Shown: positions 9,148 through 18,005, counted from the first letter of the stretch. The stretch is DNA of 64,000 bases from Candidatus Planktophila versatilis (GCF_002288105.1 NZ_CP016774.1:186001-250000); one strand, 5' to 3'. Numbers and translations are program-made. Notes: a model not told the origin generated them from the letters alone.

Positions 9148-10050
9148 ATGCGCGCAGGATTTCTCTTCAGTGAAGTTCGAATAGGACTTCGACGTAACCT
9201 CACAATGACATTTGCCGTCATCGTCACCGTTGCAATTTCACTTTCTCTTCTCGGCATTGGCTTACTCTCAAATTCACAAGTAAATGCGATGAAAGATTAT
9301 TGGTATGACAAGATTGAAGTATCTGTATTTCTCTGCGGATCACTCTCCGAGTCACCGTCATGTAGCGGTGGGGTTGTTACTCCCGAACAGCGCACATCAA
9401 TCAAATCAGATTTAGAGGCTCTGCCAGTTGTGCAGAGCGTCTTCTATGAATCACAAACTGAAGCCTTTGCTCGCTTTAAAGAGCGTTTTAAGAGTTCGGC
9501 AATTGCACAGAACGTTACTGCCGATCAATTACCAGAATCCTTCCGCGTTAAGTTAAAAGACCCAACGCAATTCGATGTCGTCGTCAGTGCATTTAGCGGT
9601 CGACCTGGTGTTGATGTAGTGCAAGATCAGCGCAGCATTCTCGAGAAGTTCTTCCAGCTCCTTGCCGTACTGCGCAATGGTGCATTGATTGTCGGCCTTC
9701 TTTCAGTGCTCACTGCAGCGTTGCTGATTAGCAACACTCTTCGAATTGCGGCATTTAATCGTCGTCGTGAAACTGGTGTGATGCGACTTGTAGGTGCTTC
9801 CTCGTGGTCAATTCAACTTCCATTCTTACTGGAAGGTGTTTTCGCGGCATTTATTGGATGGATGCTTGCCAGTGGATTGCTCGCCGCACTTAAGTATGTC
9901 GTCGAAACTAAAGTCGCCCCGTTACTTACCTTTACTAAGTTCTTTGGCTGGGGAGAAGTGGCGCTAGCTTCTGGTTGGCTACTTCTCACAGGCCTCGTGG
10001 TCTCAACTATTGCATCTGTAGTAACACTGCGCCGATACCTCAAGGTGTAA
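9148..10050 (+). CDS. ftsX: Cell division protein FtsX, ABC permease-like
   Basis: 300 residues from an ATG preceded by AAGAGG. A longer ORF reading back into ftsE is not used. Topology follows the family: a cytoplasmic N terminus with the [13 protein letters not shown] motif, one membrane helix (about 20-41), an extracellular domain (45-165) and three C-terminal helices. Two extracellular cysteines (C63, C72) bracket a short loop and could form a disulfide. FtsX transmits FtsE activity to extracellular peptidoglycan hydrolases. smpB begins 4 bases after its stop. Confidence 0.96.
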   Translation: MRAGFLFSEVRIGLRRNLTMTFAVIVTVAISLSLLGIGLLSNSQVNAMKDYWYDKIEVSVFLCGSLSESPSCSGGVVTPEQRTSIKSDLEALPVVQSVFYESQTEAFARFKERFKSSAIAQNVTADQLPESFRVKLKDPTQFDVVVSAFSGRPGVDVVQDQRSILEKFFQLLAVLRNGALIVGLLSVLTAALLISNTLRIAAFNRRRETGVMRLVGASSWSIQLPFLLEGVFAAFIGWMLASGLLAALKYVVETKVAPLLTFTKFFGWGEVALASGWLLLTGLVVSTIASVVTLRRYLKV

Positions 10051-10054
10051 TTTT

Positions 10055-10534
10055 ATGGTCAAAGAGCTCGGACGAAAGCTGATTGCACAGAACAAAAAGG
10101 CTCGTCACGACTTTGCAATAGAAGATGTCTATGAGTGCGGGATTGTGCTTACAGGTACTGAAGTGAAATCACTTCGTGCTGGGCGTGCCTCACTCATTGA
10201 TGGTTTTGCCATGATTGAAAATGGCGAACTCTGGCTACATGGTGTTCACATTCCTGAATACACAGAAGGTACGTGGACTAATCACACCCCGCGTCGCAAG
10301 CGAAAGCTGCTCGTTAATAAGATTGAAATTCGCAAGATTGCCGCCCGCACCAAAGACTCAGGAATCACACTGGTGCCATTGCAGCTCTACTTTAAGGATG
10401 GAAAAGCCAAGGTTGAAGTTGCTATTGCAAAGGGCAAGAAGGCTCATGACAAGCGATCAACTCTGATGGAACAGCAAGCTAAGCGCGAGGTAAATCGCGA
10501 ACTTTCCCGCCGCCAATCTGGGAAAGACAGTTAA
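10055..10534 (+). CDS. smpB: SsrA-binding protein SmpB
   Basis: 159 residues with the conserved [16 protein letters not shown] and GKKAHDKR motifs and a basic C-terminal tail, the usual length for SmpB. It binds the tRNA-like domain of tmRNA and brings it to stalled ribosomes. It is last in the ftsE-ftsX-smpB transcript, is followed by an intrinsic terminator, and has its RNA partner ssrA immediately downstream. Confidence 0.98.
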   Translation: MVKELGRKLIAQNKKARHDFAIEDVYECGIVLTGTEVKSLRAGRASLIDGFAMIENGELWLHGVHIPEYTEGTWTNHTPRRKRKLLVNKIEIRKIAARTKDSGITLVPLQLYFKDGKAKVEVAIAKGKKAHDKRSTLMEQQAKREVNRELSRRQSGKDS

Positions 10535-10536
10535 TC

Positions 10537-10558
10537 AATGCCCCCAAGCGGGCATTTT
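10537..10558 (+). terminator. Intrinsic terminator after smpB
   Basis: An AATGCCC arm and a GGGCATT arm enclose a six-base loop and run into TTTT. It begins 2 bases after the smpB stop. Confidence 0.7.
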
Positions 10559-10729
10559 GAGGAAGTCGTAACCTTCTCTATACTTATCTCATACCGTTTG
10601 GCTCGATCGAGTTTGGCAGACAAGAATGCCGCTCCATACCTCGCCAAATAACTAATTCACACAAAATCTTTCCTCACGGAAATCAACGGGTGAATTGTCG
10701 AAAAAATAGGAAATACAACTACATAGTGT

Positions 10730-10752
10730 GAATTACGTTTTCCACGTAATTC
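10730..10752 (+). repeat. Perfect 9-base inverted repeat upstream of ssrA
   Basis: GAATTACGT and ACGTAATTC enclose five bases, 13 bases before the mature tmRNA 5' end. The left arm overlaps GTGTGAATT (10726-10734), which can pair instead with AATTCACAC at 10654-10662. This could be an operator or a structure in the pre-tmRNA leader. Confidence 0.55.
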
Positions 10753-10765
10753 CCCATTTCAACTT

Positions 10766-11136
10766 GGGGGTGAACGGTCTCGACTTTAGTTGTTGAGGCA
10801 GGGGAAGCGGGCCGAGGAAGCCGGGATGATCTCGTAAACCATGAAACCTGTGCAAAAATAACTGCAGACAACAGTCGCAGTGATTTCGCCCTAGCTGCAT
10901 AAGCTAGTTCCGAATCCGTCAGCCCGGGCGCGCTCTCGTCCCGGAATCTGGCGTCGCTAGAGAGCTCTTCATCGAGATAGCGTTGCGAATATCTCGAGAG
11001 AACAGTTTCGCAAATGAGTTCGTTGAATACTTGTGTGTAAGAGATTCAGAACTGAGAAAACGATAAACGCACTACGCCCGTAGAAGCCCTGTTTTAATTC
11101 TGAAGGACCCGGGTTCGATTCCCGGCACCTCCACCA
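10766..11136 (+). ncRNA. ssrA: Transfer-messenger RNA (tmRNA), one-piece
   Basis: 371 bases. The 5' GGGGGTG pairs with CACCTCC before an encoded ACCA 3' end, forming the acceptor stem with one G-U pair. The 3' part has a T-arm with GGTTCGATTCC, and the 5' part has the conserved TGAACGGTCTCGAC. The tag frame at 10864-10902 starts with GCA and reads ADNSRSDFALAA then TAA, ending in the usual ALAA degron. It rescues stalled ribosomes with SmpB, and the tagged proteins are degraded. The RNA is continuous, not the two-piece permuted form. Confidence 0.97.
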
Positions 11137-11191
11137 GCTCGGCAAGTTTGGCACGAATGTATCCAGGAAGAATACTTCAATTAGTAATTGA

Positions 11192-11653
11192 TTATTGTTT
11201 GTAAAGTTCCTTGTATCCCTTTGGGCATTTCGGACTTGTGGATTCTACTTTTGTGATTTTTCCTTTCATTTCACAAGTCAAAGTTACTGTGGGTAGAAAT
11301 TTGTACTTAGTTACAATACTTTTTAATTCAGTATTAGCGCTTTTAATTGCAGAGATATAATCTTTTTTCATGGCTTTCCAAGTTTTCATATCAATTTTGT
11401 CGCAGTCAATTAATACTTGCCCTGGCGTCAACTGTTCTTTGTCAATCTCTACCCTGGCTAAATCTCTGTTTTTACTTAATGGCGCCTTCAAATAGAGAAA
11501 AAAAGAAGCACTATCGTAAGTTTCATTGATGGCTTCACAATCCTTCATAACTTTTAGATCTGACTTATTTTGAGCTTGGGCAGTGCTTACTGAAACAATC
11601 ACAATCGATATCCCAATTAGGAGGCATATATACCCCTTTGGAACTTTTCTCAT
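11192..11653 (-). CDS. Secreted hypothetical protein with C-terminal KCPKGYK motif
   Basis: About 153 residues: a typical signal peptide (basic start, hydrophobic core, cleavage near AQA) followed by a small hydrophilic domain with four cysteines. The C terminus, with LTCEMKGKITK then SPKCPKGYK, resembles the tail of a set of secreted proteins of unknown role that I associate with acI-type actinobacteria; that link is from memory. An ATG at 11677 would add eight polar residues before the signal peptide; 11653 gives the better signal sequence. The gene is more AT-rich than its neighbours. No function can be assigned. Confidence 0.65.
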   Translation of the reverse strand: MRKVPKGYICLLIGISIVIVSVSTAQAQNKSDLKVMKDCEAINETYDSASFFLYLKAPLSKNRDLARVEIDKEQLTPGQVLIDCDKIDMKTWKAMKKDYISAIKSANTELKSIVTKYKFLPTVTLTCEMKGKITKVESTSPKCPKGYKELYKQ

Positions 11654-11689
11654 GTTCTTAGTATCCCAAGTCTTCACATTAAGACCAAG

Positions 11690-11965
11690 TTACTTGTCTC
11701 CATCTTCGGAGCCAGGTTTTAGACCTTCAAAAATTTCTTTGCAGATTGGACAGACAGGATATTTCTGCGGATCGCGAGAAGGAACCCATTTCTTCCCGCA
11801 TAGCGCTCTCACAGATTTGCCGGTCATTGCTGATTCAACAATTTTTTCTTTCTTTATGTAATGTGCAAATCGATCATGGCCGCCATCATCTTCTTGTTCA
11901 ACTGGGCGCGTGAGGGTGTCTGTATCGCTCTCAAGGGAAGGAGTACCGCGACCAAAAAGTGGCAT
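11690..11965 (-). CDS. DUF3039 domain protein, small putative zinc-binding protein
   Basis: 91 residues from an ATG; a TTG 18 bases upstream is possible but unnecessary. It carries the acidic DRFAHYIKK region, then ALCGKKWVP and YPVCPICKE, the CxxC/C pattern of the actinobacterial DUF3039 family, probably a metal-binding fold. Function is unknown. It is divergent from argF and followed by the secreted orphan on the same strand. Confidence 0.8.
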   Translation of the reverse strand: MPLFGRGTPSLESDTDTLTRPVEQEDDGGHDRFAHYIKKEKIVESAMTGKSVRALCGKKWVPSRDPQKYPVCPICKEIFEGLKPGSEDGDK

Positions 11966-12014
11966 GCGCGTAGTATCTAACAAAAACTAGCCACATAGCC
12001 ATCTCGCCTTCCGG

Positions 12015-12020
12015 TAGAAT
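12015..12020 (+). promoter_or_regulatory. -10 hexamer of leaderless argF promoter
   Basis: TAGAAT ends 7 bases before the ATG at 12028, with no Shine-Dalgarno between. Confidence 0.65.
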
Positions 12021-12027
12021 TTTGCCG

Positions 12028-12966
12028 ATGAAAGACTTACTGCGCACCGAGCATTTATCGCGTGCTGATGTCGAATTACTCCTCGACACCGCTGCAGATT
12101 TCGCGCAGAGCCCACTTCGCTCCCACACCGCGCTCCACAACAAGAGCGTTGCCATCTATATGACTAAGCCATCCACCCGTACTCGCCTGGCATCTGAAAC
12201 GGCCGTGGCACATTTGGGCGGAACACCAATCTTTATTCGCGGTGATGAACTACAACTTGGCCGCGGGGAAACAATTGCGGATACCGCCAAGATTATTAGT
12301 GGATATTGCGATGCACTGATAGTTCGAACCTTTGCGCAATCAGATATCGATGAACTCGGCGCACACGCCAGCATTCCCGTGATTAACGGCTTGAGCGATG
12401 ACGACCACCCAACACAGTTGCTCGCTGATTGGTTAACAATTCGTGAAAATTTTGGCGCTGACATAACAGGCCGCAAATTTGTTTATCTCGGTGATGGAAA
12501 TAATATGAGTCACGCATGGTTGATTATGGGCGCAATCATGGGCGCACACGTTGTGACAGCGACGCCAGATGGCGAATGGGCACCTGATGCGGCGGTGGTT
12601 AGCAAAGCAAGAGCGATTGCTAGAACTAGCGGAGCGACGATTGAGGTAACAAACGATCCTGAATCTGCAGCGAGAGGTGCATCTGTTCTCTATACAGATG
12701 TGTGGATGTCGATGGGTGATCCCGAAGCTGAACGCGCTAAAAAAACAAAGGCTCTCGAACCATTTGCAATTACAAAAGAATTAATGTCGCTAACAGAAAA
12801 AGATTCAATTTTTATGCATTGTCTTCCAGCTCATCGAGGAGAAGAAGTTTCGGGCTTTGTTATTGATGGGCCAAAGTCGGTAATCTGGCGTGAAGCATTT
12901 CACCGTCGTACAACCATTCAGGCATTGCTCTATCACTTAACTCGCGGTGAAATTAAGGGCAATTAA
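12028..12966 (+). CDS. argF: Ornithine carbamoyltransferase
   Basis: 312 residues. The carbamoyl-phosphate motif STRTR, the HPTQLLAD motif and the ornithine/catalytic HCLPAHRG motif are all present, so it should make citrulline from ornithine and carbamoyl phosphate in arginine synthesis. The ATG at 12028 follows a TAGAAT box at leaderless spacing; a TTG two codons upstream would fall between the box and the transcription start. It stands alone here, with no other arg biosynthesis genes adjacent. Confidence 0.96.
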   Translation: MKDLLRTEHLSRADVELLLDTAADFAQSPLRSHTALHNKSVAIYMTKPSTRTRLASETAVAHLGGTPIFIRGDELQLGRGETIADTAKIISGYCDALIVRTFAQSDIDELGAHASIPVINGLSDDDHPTQLLADWLTIRENFGADITGRKFVYLGDGNNMSHAWLIMGAIMGAHVVTATPDGEWAPDAAVVSKARAIARTSGATIEVTNDPESAARGASVLYTDVWMSMGDPEAERAKKTKALEPFAITKELMSLTEKDSIFMHCLPAHRGEEVSGFVIDGPKSVIWREAFHRRTTIQALLYHLTRGEIKGN

Positions 12967-13003
12967 CCAAGATTTTGTATTCTTTTGAGTGGCTGTTGCT
13001 CTG

Positions 13004-13017
13004 AGATACATGTATCT
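13004..13017 (+). promoter_or_regulatory. 14-base perfect palindrome over the pntAA -10 region
   Basis: AGATACATGTATCT is its own reverse complement and shares five bases with the TATCTT -10 hexamer (13013-13018), which ends 7 bases before the pntAA ATG. The position fits a repressor site that would block polymerase. Confidence 0.5.
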
Positions 13018-13025
13018 TTTCCCCC

Positions 13026-14171
13026 ATGAGAGTTGCAGTCCCGAGAGAAATTAGAGATGGCGAGAAGCGCGTAGCGCTAGTCCCAGACATCATCAACAAA
13101 TTAACCAAATTAGGTTATGAAGTTGTCATTGAATCTGGAGCGGGTGTTCATGCTCAAGCTACAGATGAGCTGTTCATAGCAGCAGGGGCAACAATCAAAA
13201 GCGGCAATGTCATTGGTGATGCCGACGTTGTTCTCTGCGTTACTTCACTTACTCCAGCACAGATATCGTCCTTAAAAAAGGGCGCAGTCACAATCTCTTT
13301 CTTATCTCCAGTAACGGCCATAGATTCAATCGATGCAGCGGTCACAGCGGGTGTCACAGCTTTCTCACTTGAACTAGTCCCACGTATTTCACGTGCACAG
13401 TCAATGGATGCGCTGACATCTCAAGCACTCTGTGCTGGTTATCGAGCAGCACTCGTTGGCGCAGAACTTTCTCCGCGCTTTTTCCCAATGCTCATGACCG
13501 CCGCAGGAACCGTTACTCCCGCGCAAGTACTTGTTCTGGGTGCTGGTGTGGCAGGACTACAGGCAATTGCAACCGCTCGCCGACTTGGCGCCGTTGTATC
13601 TGCCTACGATGTTCGCCCATCTTCTGCTGATGAAGTGAAATCAATGGGCGCAACATTTATTGATTTGGAACTTGAGGCACTTGAAGGTGCTGGTGGTTAT
13701 GCACGTGAAATGACGGAAGAGCGTGCAGCAAAGCAACGCGAACTCTTGACTCCATATATTGCCAAATCGCATCTTGTTATTACAACTGCTGCAGTTCCAG
13801 GACGAGCAGCACCGCGTTTGATGACTGCAGCCATGATTGATGCGATGGAGGCAGGAACAATCATCGTTGATCTCGCTGCCGAAACTGGTGGAAATGCTGA
13901 AGGTTCAAAGCCGGGAGAGATTGTCACTACCGCCAAGGGTGTTCAGATTTGGGGCGGTAAAGATGTGCCGAGCCAGTTGCCGTTCCATGCTTCAAGTCTG
14001 TATTCACGTAACGTGGTCAACTTACTTACCTTGATGACAACTGCAGCAAAGGATGGCGAAAAAGTAGCACTAAATATTGACTTCACAGATGAAATTATTG
14101 ATAAGGCCGCACTTACACATGCAGGTGCCAAGCACACACCTGGAGCTAGTGAAAAAGGAGGCAGCAACTAA
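13026..14171 (+). CDS. pntAA: NAD(P) transhydrogenase alpha subunit, part 1 (PntAA)
   Basis: 381 residues forming the NAD(H)-binding domain I, similar to alanine dehydrogenase. It opens with MRVAVPREIRDGEKRVAL and carries the nucleotide motif GAGVAGLQA with YDVRP downstream. It lacks the membrane part, which is encoded by the next gene. The complex exchanges hydride between NADH and NADP+, driven by the proton gradient, giving NADPH. The stop overlaps the next ATG by one base. Leaderless start after TATCTT. Confidence 0.96.
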   Translation: MRVAVPREIRDGEKRVALVPDIINKLTKLGYEVVIESGAGVHAQATDELFIAAGATIKSGNVIGDADVVLCVTSLTPAQISSLKKGAVTISFLSPVTAIDSIDAAVTAGVTAFSLELVPRISRAQSMDALTSQALCAGYRAALVGAELSPRFFPMLMTAAGTVTPAQVLVLGAGVAGLQAIATARRLGAVVSAYDVRPSSADEVKSMGATFIDLELEALEGAGGYAREMTEERAAKQRELLTPYIAKSHLVITTAAVPGRAAPRLMTAAMIDAMEAGTIIVDLAAETGGNAEGSKPGEIVTTAKGVQIWGGKDVPSQLPFHASSLYSRNVVNLLTLMTTAAKDGEKVALNIDFTDEIIDKAALTHAGAKHTPGASEKGGSN

Positions 14172-14461
14172 TGGATGCAATTGCCGTTATCTCAATCTTC
14201 ACCCTTGCAGTATTCGTGGGGTTTGAAGTTGTATCAAAGGTTTCATCAACGCTACACACGCCCCTGATGTCTGGCGCTAACGCAATTCACGGTGTCATCC
14301 TTGTTGGTGCAATCATCGTTGCAGATCACAGTGAGAGTAACCTAGAGCTTGGACTCTCACTGGCCGCAATTGTTTTAGCAACAATCAATATGGTTGGTGG
14401 CTTTGTAGTTACCGATCGCATGCTTGAGATGTTCAAGCCTAAGAAGGGAGACCAGAAGTGA
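14171..14461 (+). CDS. pntAB: NAD(P) transhydrogenase alpha subunit, part 2 (PntAB)
   Basis: 96 residues with three hydrophobic helices, corresponding to the C-terminal membrane part of the alpha subunit in species where it is split. The motif SGANAIHGV is typical. It overlaps pntAA by one base and pntB by four, so the three are translationally coupled. Together with PntB it forms the proton channel. Confidence 0.94.
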   Translation: MDAIAVISIFTLAVFVGFEVVSKVSSTLHTPLMSGANAIHGVILVGAIIVADHSESNLELGLSLAAIVLATINMVGGFVVTDRMLEMFKPKKGDQK

Positions 14462-15867
14462 GTAGCACTCTCTATAGCTTGGTAGGTCTCGCTGCCGGTG
14501 TGGCATTTATCTTGGCACTTAAAGGACTCTCGCATCCAAAGACTGCACGCCGCGGTAACTTAATTGGTGCCTTTGGTGCAACAGTCGCAACTCTTTCAGT
14601 CTTTCTCTATGTCACTCCGAGCGGAGACGGTGCAGAGACACATTCACTGCCAATTCATAACTTGGGTTGGATCTTGGGTGCAATCGCAGTGGGTCTGATT
14701 ATTGGAGTACCTGCGGCTCGCAAAGTTGAGATGACTCAGATGCCACAGCTTGTCGCACTCTTTAATGGTGTGGGCGGTGGCGCTGCAGCACTTGTTGCAA
14801 TCGTGGAGTACTTAAATCTTGGCGATAGCGCAACGACAGCAGAAGTAATCTTCACTGTCTTTACCGTTGTTGTGGGCTGCGTATCTTTCAGCGGTTCCAT
14901 CATTACATTTATGAAGCTACAAGAACTTATGACTACGCGCCCAGTGGTATTTCCTGGCGGTAGATTTGTTATCGCTGCCACCCTCGCTGCAGTACTTGGG
15001 GTCAGCGTCTGGGTTGTAATTGCCCTTGGAACAACTCCACTACTAGTTCTTGCAGTGATCTCGTTGCTCTTTGGTGTGCTCTTTGTACTCCCAGTGGGTG
15101 GTGCAGATGTACCTATCGTGATCTCACTGCTCAACGCATTCACAGGTCTGACTGTTGCAGCAAGTGGTTATGTGCTCTCATCAACACTTTTGATTATTGC
15201 AGGAACTCTTGTCGGTGCTTCAGGAACAATTCTGACTCGCTTGATGGCAGAGGCGATGGGACGCTCACTCTTTGGAACTCTCTTCGGTGCATTTACTGCA
15301 AAACCACAGGCAGCAACTGGCACAGCAGAAGAACGTCCAGTTCGCTCAGGATCTCCTGATGACGTTGCGATTCTTCTTAATTATGCCCGACGTGTAGTTA
15401 TCGTTCCTGGCTTCGGACTTGCCGTTGCGCAGGCGCAACACACAGTGCGCGAACTTGCCGACCTTATGCTTTCAAAAGGTATTGATGTTGCATATGGAAT
15501 TCACCCGGTAGCTGGTCGTATGCCAGGACATATGAACGTACTTCTTGCTGAAGCAAATGTTCCTTATGATCAATTAGCTGAAATGGATGAAGTCAATCCA
15601 ACATTTGGTCAGACAGATGTCGCCATTGTTATTGGAGCAAATGACGTTGTGAATCCTGCAGCACAAACAACTCCAGGTTGCCCAATCTACGGAATGCCTA
15701 TCTTGGAAGTAAATCACGCTGCCAACATCATCTTCCTGAAGCGCTCTATGCGCCCAGGATTTGCTGGCATCGAAAATGAACTTCTCTATGACCCAAAGAC
15801 AATGCTTCTCTTCGGTGATGCCAAAGCATCGCTGACTAAAGTTGTCTCAGCACTGAAAGCGCTATAA
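14458..15867 (+). CDS. pntB: NAD(P) transhydrogenase beta subunit
   Basis: 469 residues from a GTG overlapping the pntAB stop (GTGA). The first 260 or so residues hold about eight or nine membrane helices, and the rest is the NADP(H)-binding domain III with VPGFGLAVAQAQ and HPVAGRMPGHMNVLLAEA. This completes a proton-translocating transhydrogenase. It converges on the pirin gene with three bases between the stops. Confidence 0.96.
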   Translation: MSSTLYSLVGLAAGVAFILALKGLSHPKTARRGNLIGAFGATVATLSVFLYVTPSGDGAETHSLPIHNLGWILGAIAVGLIIGVPAARKVEMTQMPQLVALFNGVGGGAAALVAIVEYLNLGDSATTAEVIFTVFTVVVGCVSFSGSIITFMKLQELMTTRPVVFPGGRFVIAATLAAVLGVSVWVVIALGTTPLLVLAVISLLFGVLFVLPVGGADVPIVISLLNAFTGLTVAASGYVLSSTLLIIAGTLVGASGTILTRLMAEAMGRSLFGTLFGAFTAKPQAATGTAEERPVRSGSPDDVAILLNYARRVVIVPGFGLAVAQAQHTVRELADLMLSKGIDVAYGIHPVAGRMPGHMNVLLAEANVPYDQLAEMDEVNPTFGQTDVAIVIGANDVVNPAAQTTPGCPIYGMPILEVNHAANIIFLKRSMRPGFAGIENELLYDPKTMLLFGDAKASLTKVVSALKAL

Positions 15868-15870
15868 GAA

Positions 15871-16899
15871 CTAGCTTTCTTGTAGGTCAGTTGGAGCGTT
15901 GTGCACATCCAAAATCTTGGTGCGGTTCACCGGACGCTTGGCATCGTCCTTGTATATCGCTGGAATTGAGCCAAGTAGGCCCTTCTGGAAATCTTCAAAC
16001 GCTTGCAGAACTTCACTCTTTGTATTCATCACAAAGGGACCCATCCAGGCAACAGGTTCCTTAATCGGTTGCCCGCCAAGAATGAAGAGCTCCAAGTTTG
16101 GAGAACGCGACTCTTGTTGATTTGCGGCGCGAACAACAATGCAATCACCTTCACCGAAGACGGTGAGTTGACCCATTGAAATCGGACGCTGTTCATCTCC
16201 GACAAAACCCTGACCTGACATTGAGTAAACAAGTGCGTTGTAATCCTTGCGCCAAGGAAGTCTAAGTTCGGCACCAGGTGCAACGGTTGCGTGAATGAGA
16301 GTAATCGGAGTCTGGGTTGATCCTGGCCCAACGTGACCATCGAGTTCACCAGCAATAATTCGAATAAGTGATCCACCATCAGTTGATGTTAGAAGTGCGA
16401 CATCTTTTGCTCGCACATCTTGATATGCAGGAGGCGACCACTTCTTCACAGCAGGAAGATTTACCCAGAGTTGGAAGCCATGAAATAAACCGCCAGAGAC
16501 CACTAAATGTTCTGGGGGAGTTTCGATGTGAAGAATTCCACCACCAGCTGTCATCCATTGCGTGTCGCCATCTGTAATCGAGCCACCACCACCATTGGAA
16601 TCTTTATGATCGAAGATGCCGTCAATAATGTATGTGACAGTTTCAAAACCACGGTGTGGATGCCACGGAGTACCTTTTGGTTCACCTGGCGCGTATTCAA
16701 CTTCTCCCATTTGGTCTAAGTGAATAAAAGGATCTAACTCCGCAAGATCAACACCGGCAAATGCACGTCGAACAGGAAAACCTTCGCCCTCAAATCCTTG
16801 CGGCGCAGTTGTAATGCTCTTGATGCCTCGCGCACGCAGATGTGAAGCATCGGTGATGCGAGGAAGAATTGTTATATCGCTAACGGTTACTGCTGGCAT
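15871..16899 (-). CDS. Pirin family protein
   Basis: 342 residues from an ATG with AAGGAG upstream; a longer reading adding 14 residues lacks such a site. It has the bicupin pirin features: the metal-binding HPHRGFETVTY segment, followed by DGDTQWMTAGGGILH and a C-terminal cupin half. Pirins are iron-binding proteins, some with quercetinase activity and some with redox-linked regulation; the role here is open. A palindromic operator-like site lies exactly in its promoter spacer, suggesting induction by a stress or ligand. Confidence 0.92.
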   Translation of the reverse strand: MPAVTVSDITILPRITDASHLRARGIKSITTAPQGFEGEGFPVRRAFAGVDLAELDPFIHLDQMGEVEYAPGEPKGTPWHPHRGFETVTYIIDGIFDHKDSNGGGGSITDGDTQWMTAGGGILHIETPPEHLVVSGGLFHGFQLWVNLPAVKKWSPPAYQDVRAKDVALLTSTDGGSLIRIIAGELDGHVGPGSTQTPITLIHATVAPGAELRLPWRKDYNALVYSMSGQGFVGDEQRPISMGQLTVFGEGDCIVVRAANQQESRSPNLELFILGGQPIKEPVAWMGPFVMNTKSEVLQAFEDFQKGLLGSIPAIYKDDAKRPVNRTKILDVHNAPTDLQES

Positions 16900-16922
16900 T
16901 GGTGCTCCTTTGTGATGAGCCA

Positions 16923-16951
16923 AATGTAGTTGAACTTTCAACTACCTGCAA
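16923..16951 (-). promoter_or_regulatory. Promoter and operator-like palindrome of the pirin gene
   Basis: On the minus strand TTGCAG (-35, 16946-16951) and TACATT (-10, 16923-16928) are 17 bases apart. The palindrome GTAGTTGA-4-TCAACTAC (16926-16945) fills the whole spacer and enters the -10. The form and position resemble MarR-family operators. Confidence 0.6.
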
Positions 16952-17017
16952 CTTGGCCATTTTTTGTGGCGTGGATGCTTAAGTCAGAGCGAAAATCGAT
17001 GAGCCCCGCAAGCGGTC

Positions 17018-17023
17018 TAGAAT
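17018..17023 (+). promoter_or_regulatory. -10 hexamer of leaderless trhO promoter
   Basis: TAGAAT ends 6 bases before the GTG at 17030. The ATG at 17024 abuts the hexamer and would lie upstream of the expected transcript start. Confidence 0.55.
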
Positions 17024-17029
17024 ATGGTC

Positions 17030-17953
17030 GTGAATAAGCACGCACCGAAGCTCAACAAAGTGGTTCTGTATTACGGCTTCACCCCTGTTGCAGATCCCGA
17101 GGCGATGCGTCTATGGCAGAAACAACTCTGCGAATCCTTAAATCTCAAAGGTCGCATCTTGATTTCTCCACATGGAATTAACGGAACTGTTGGCGGTGAG
17201 ATGGCCGAAGTGAAGAAGTATGTGCGCGAAACCCGTCGCTATCAAGGTTTCAAAAACATCACTTTTAAATGGTCAGATGGAACTGGAACTGAGTTTCCAC
17301 GGCTTCGGGTGGTCGTCAAAGATGAACTCGTAGCCTTTGGAAACCCTGATGAGATAAAAGTTGACGAAAATGGTGTCATTGGCGGCGGAGTTCATCTTCG
17401 CCCAGAACAGGTAGAAGAACTTGTCAAAGAGCGCGGCGATGAAGTTGTCTTTTTTGATGGAAGAAATGCGTATGAAGCAAAAATTGGCAAGTTCAAAAAT
17501 GCAGTTGTTCCAGATGTTGAGTCTTCCCGCGACTTTGTGAAGGAAATTGAAAGCGGAAAATACGATCACTTGAAGGATAAGCCGGTTGTTACATATTGCA
17601 CAGGAGGGATTCGATGTGAAATTCTCTCTGTGGTCATGAAAAACCGAGGATTTAACGAGGTCTATCAAATAGATGGTGGCATTGTGAAGTATGGCGATCG
17701 CTTCGGCGATGAGGCTTCTTGGGAAGGTTCGCTCTATATTTTTGATGATCGCATCTCTATGGATTTTTCAGATAAGGCAAAAGTCATCGGAGAATGCGAT
17801 AAGTGCAAAGCTCCAACCAAGGATTTTCGAAACTGCAACACAGCATCTTGTCATCAGTTGATTTTGCTCTGCGATAGCTGTGCAGCACTGCCATCTAATT
17901 TAAGTTGCACCCACGACCAGAGTCGTCACCGCGATTCTGAATTGATTGGCTAA
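17030..17953 (+). CDS. trhO: Rhodanese-type tRNA uridine(34) hydroxylase TrhO
   Basis: 307 residues. The N-terminal part has the [13 protein letters not shown] motif of the YceA family, and the rhodanese domain carries the catalytic loop [10 protein letters not shown]-terminal cysteine-rich region (CDKCKAP ... CNTASCHQ ... LCDSC) could bind zinc. Members hydroxylate wobble uridine in tRNA using oxygen. The GTG start is chosen from the TAGAAT box. It is monocistronic by spacing, and the next gene has its own promoter. Confidence 0.9.
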   Translation: MNKHAPKLNKVVLYYGFTPVADPEAMRLWQKQLCESLNLKGRILISPHGINGTVGGEMAEVKKYVRETRRYQGFKNITFKWSDGTGTEFPRLRVVVKDELVAFGNPDEIKVDENGVIGGGVHLRPEQVEELVKERGDEVVFFDGRNAYEAKIGKFKNAVVPDVESSRDFVKEIESGKYDHLKDKPVVTYCTGGIRCEILSVVMKNRGFNEVYQIDGGIVKYGDRFGDEASWEGSLYIFDDRISMDFSDKAKVIGECDKCKAPTKDFRNCNTASCHQLILLCDSCAALPSNLSCTHDQSRHRDSELIG

Positions 17954-17993
17954 CACTTCAAGCGTTCGTCCCCTGATTAACTTACCTCTGCCA

Positions 17994-17999
17994 TAAGAT
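17994..17999 (+). promoter_or_regulatory. -10 hexamer of leaderless GNAT promoter
   Basis: TAAGAT ends 6 bases before the ATG at 18006. It would drive a five-gene run reaching the DUF2017 gene. Confidence 0.6.
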
Positions 18000-18005
18000 T
18001 GAGTA

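Noticed and set aside
10969-11154. Minus-strand reading frame across the tmRNA 3' half
   Set aside because: It lies fully on the tmRNA; such frames over tRNA-like 3' ends are common false genes.
11100-12000. Genomic island inserted at the tmRNA 3' end
   Set aside because: No integrase and no second copy of the tmRNA 3' sequence was seen in the window.
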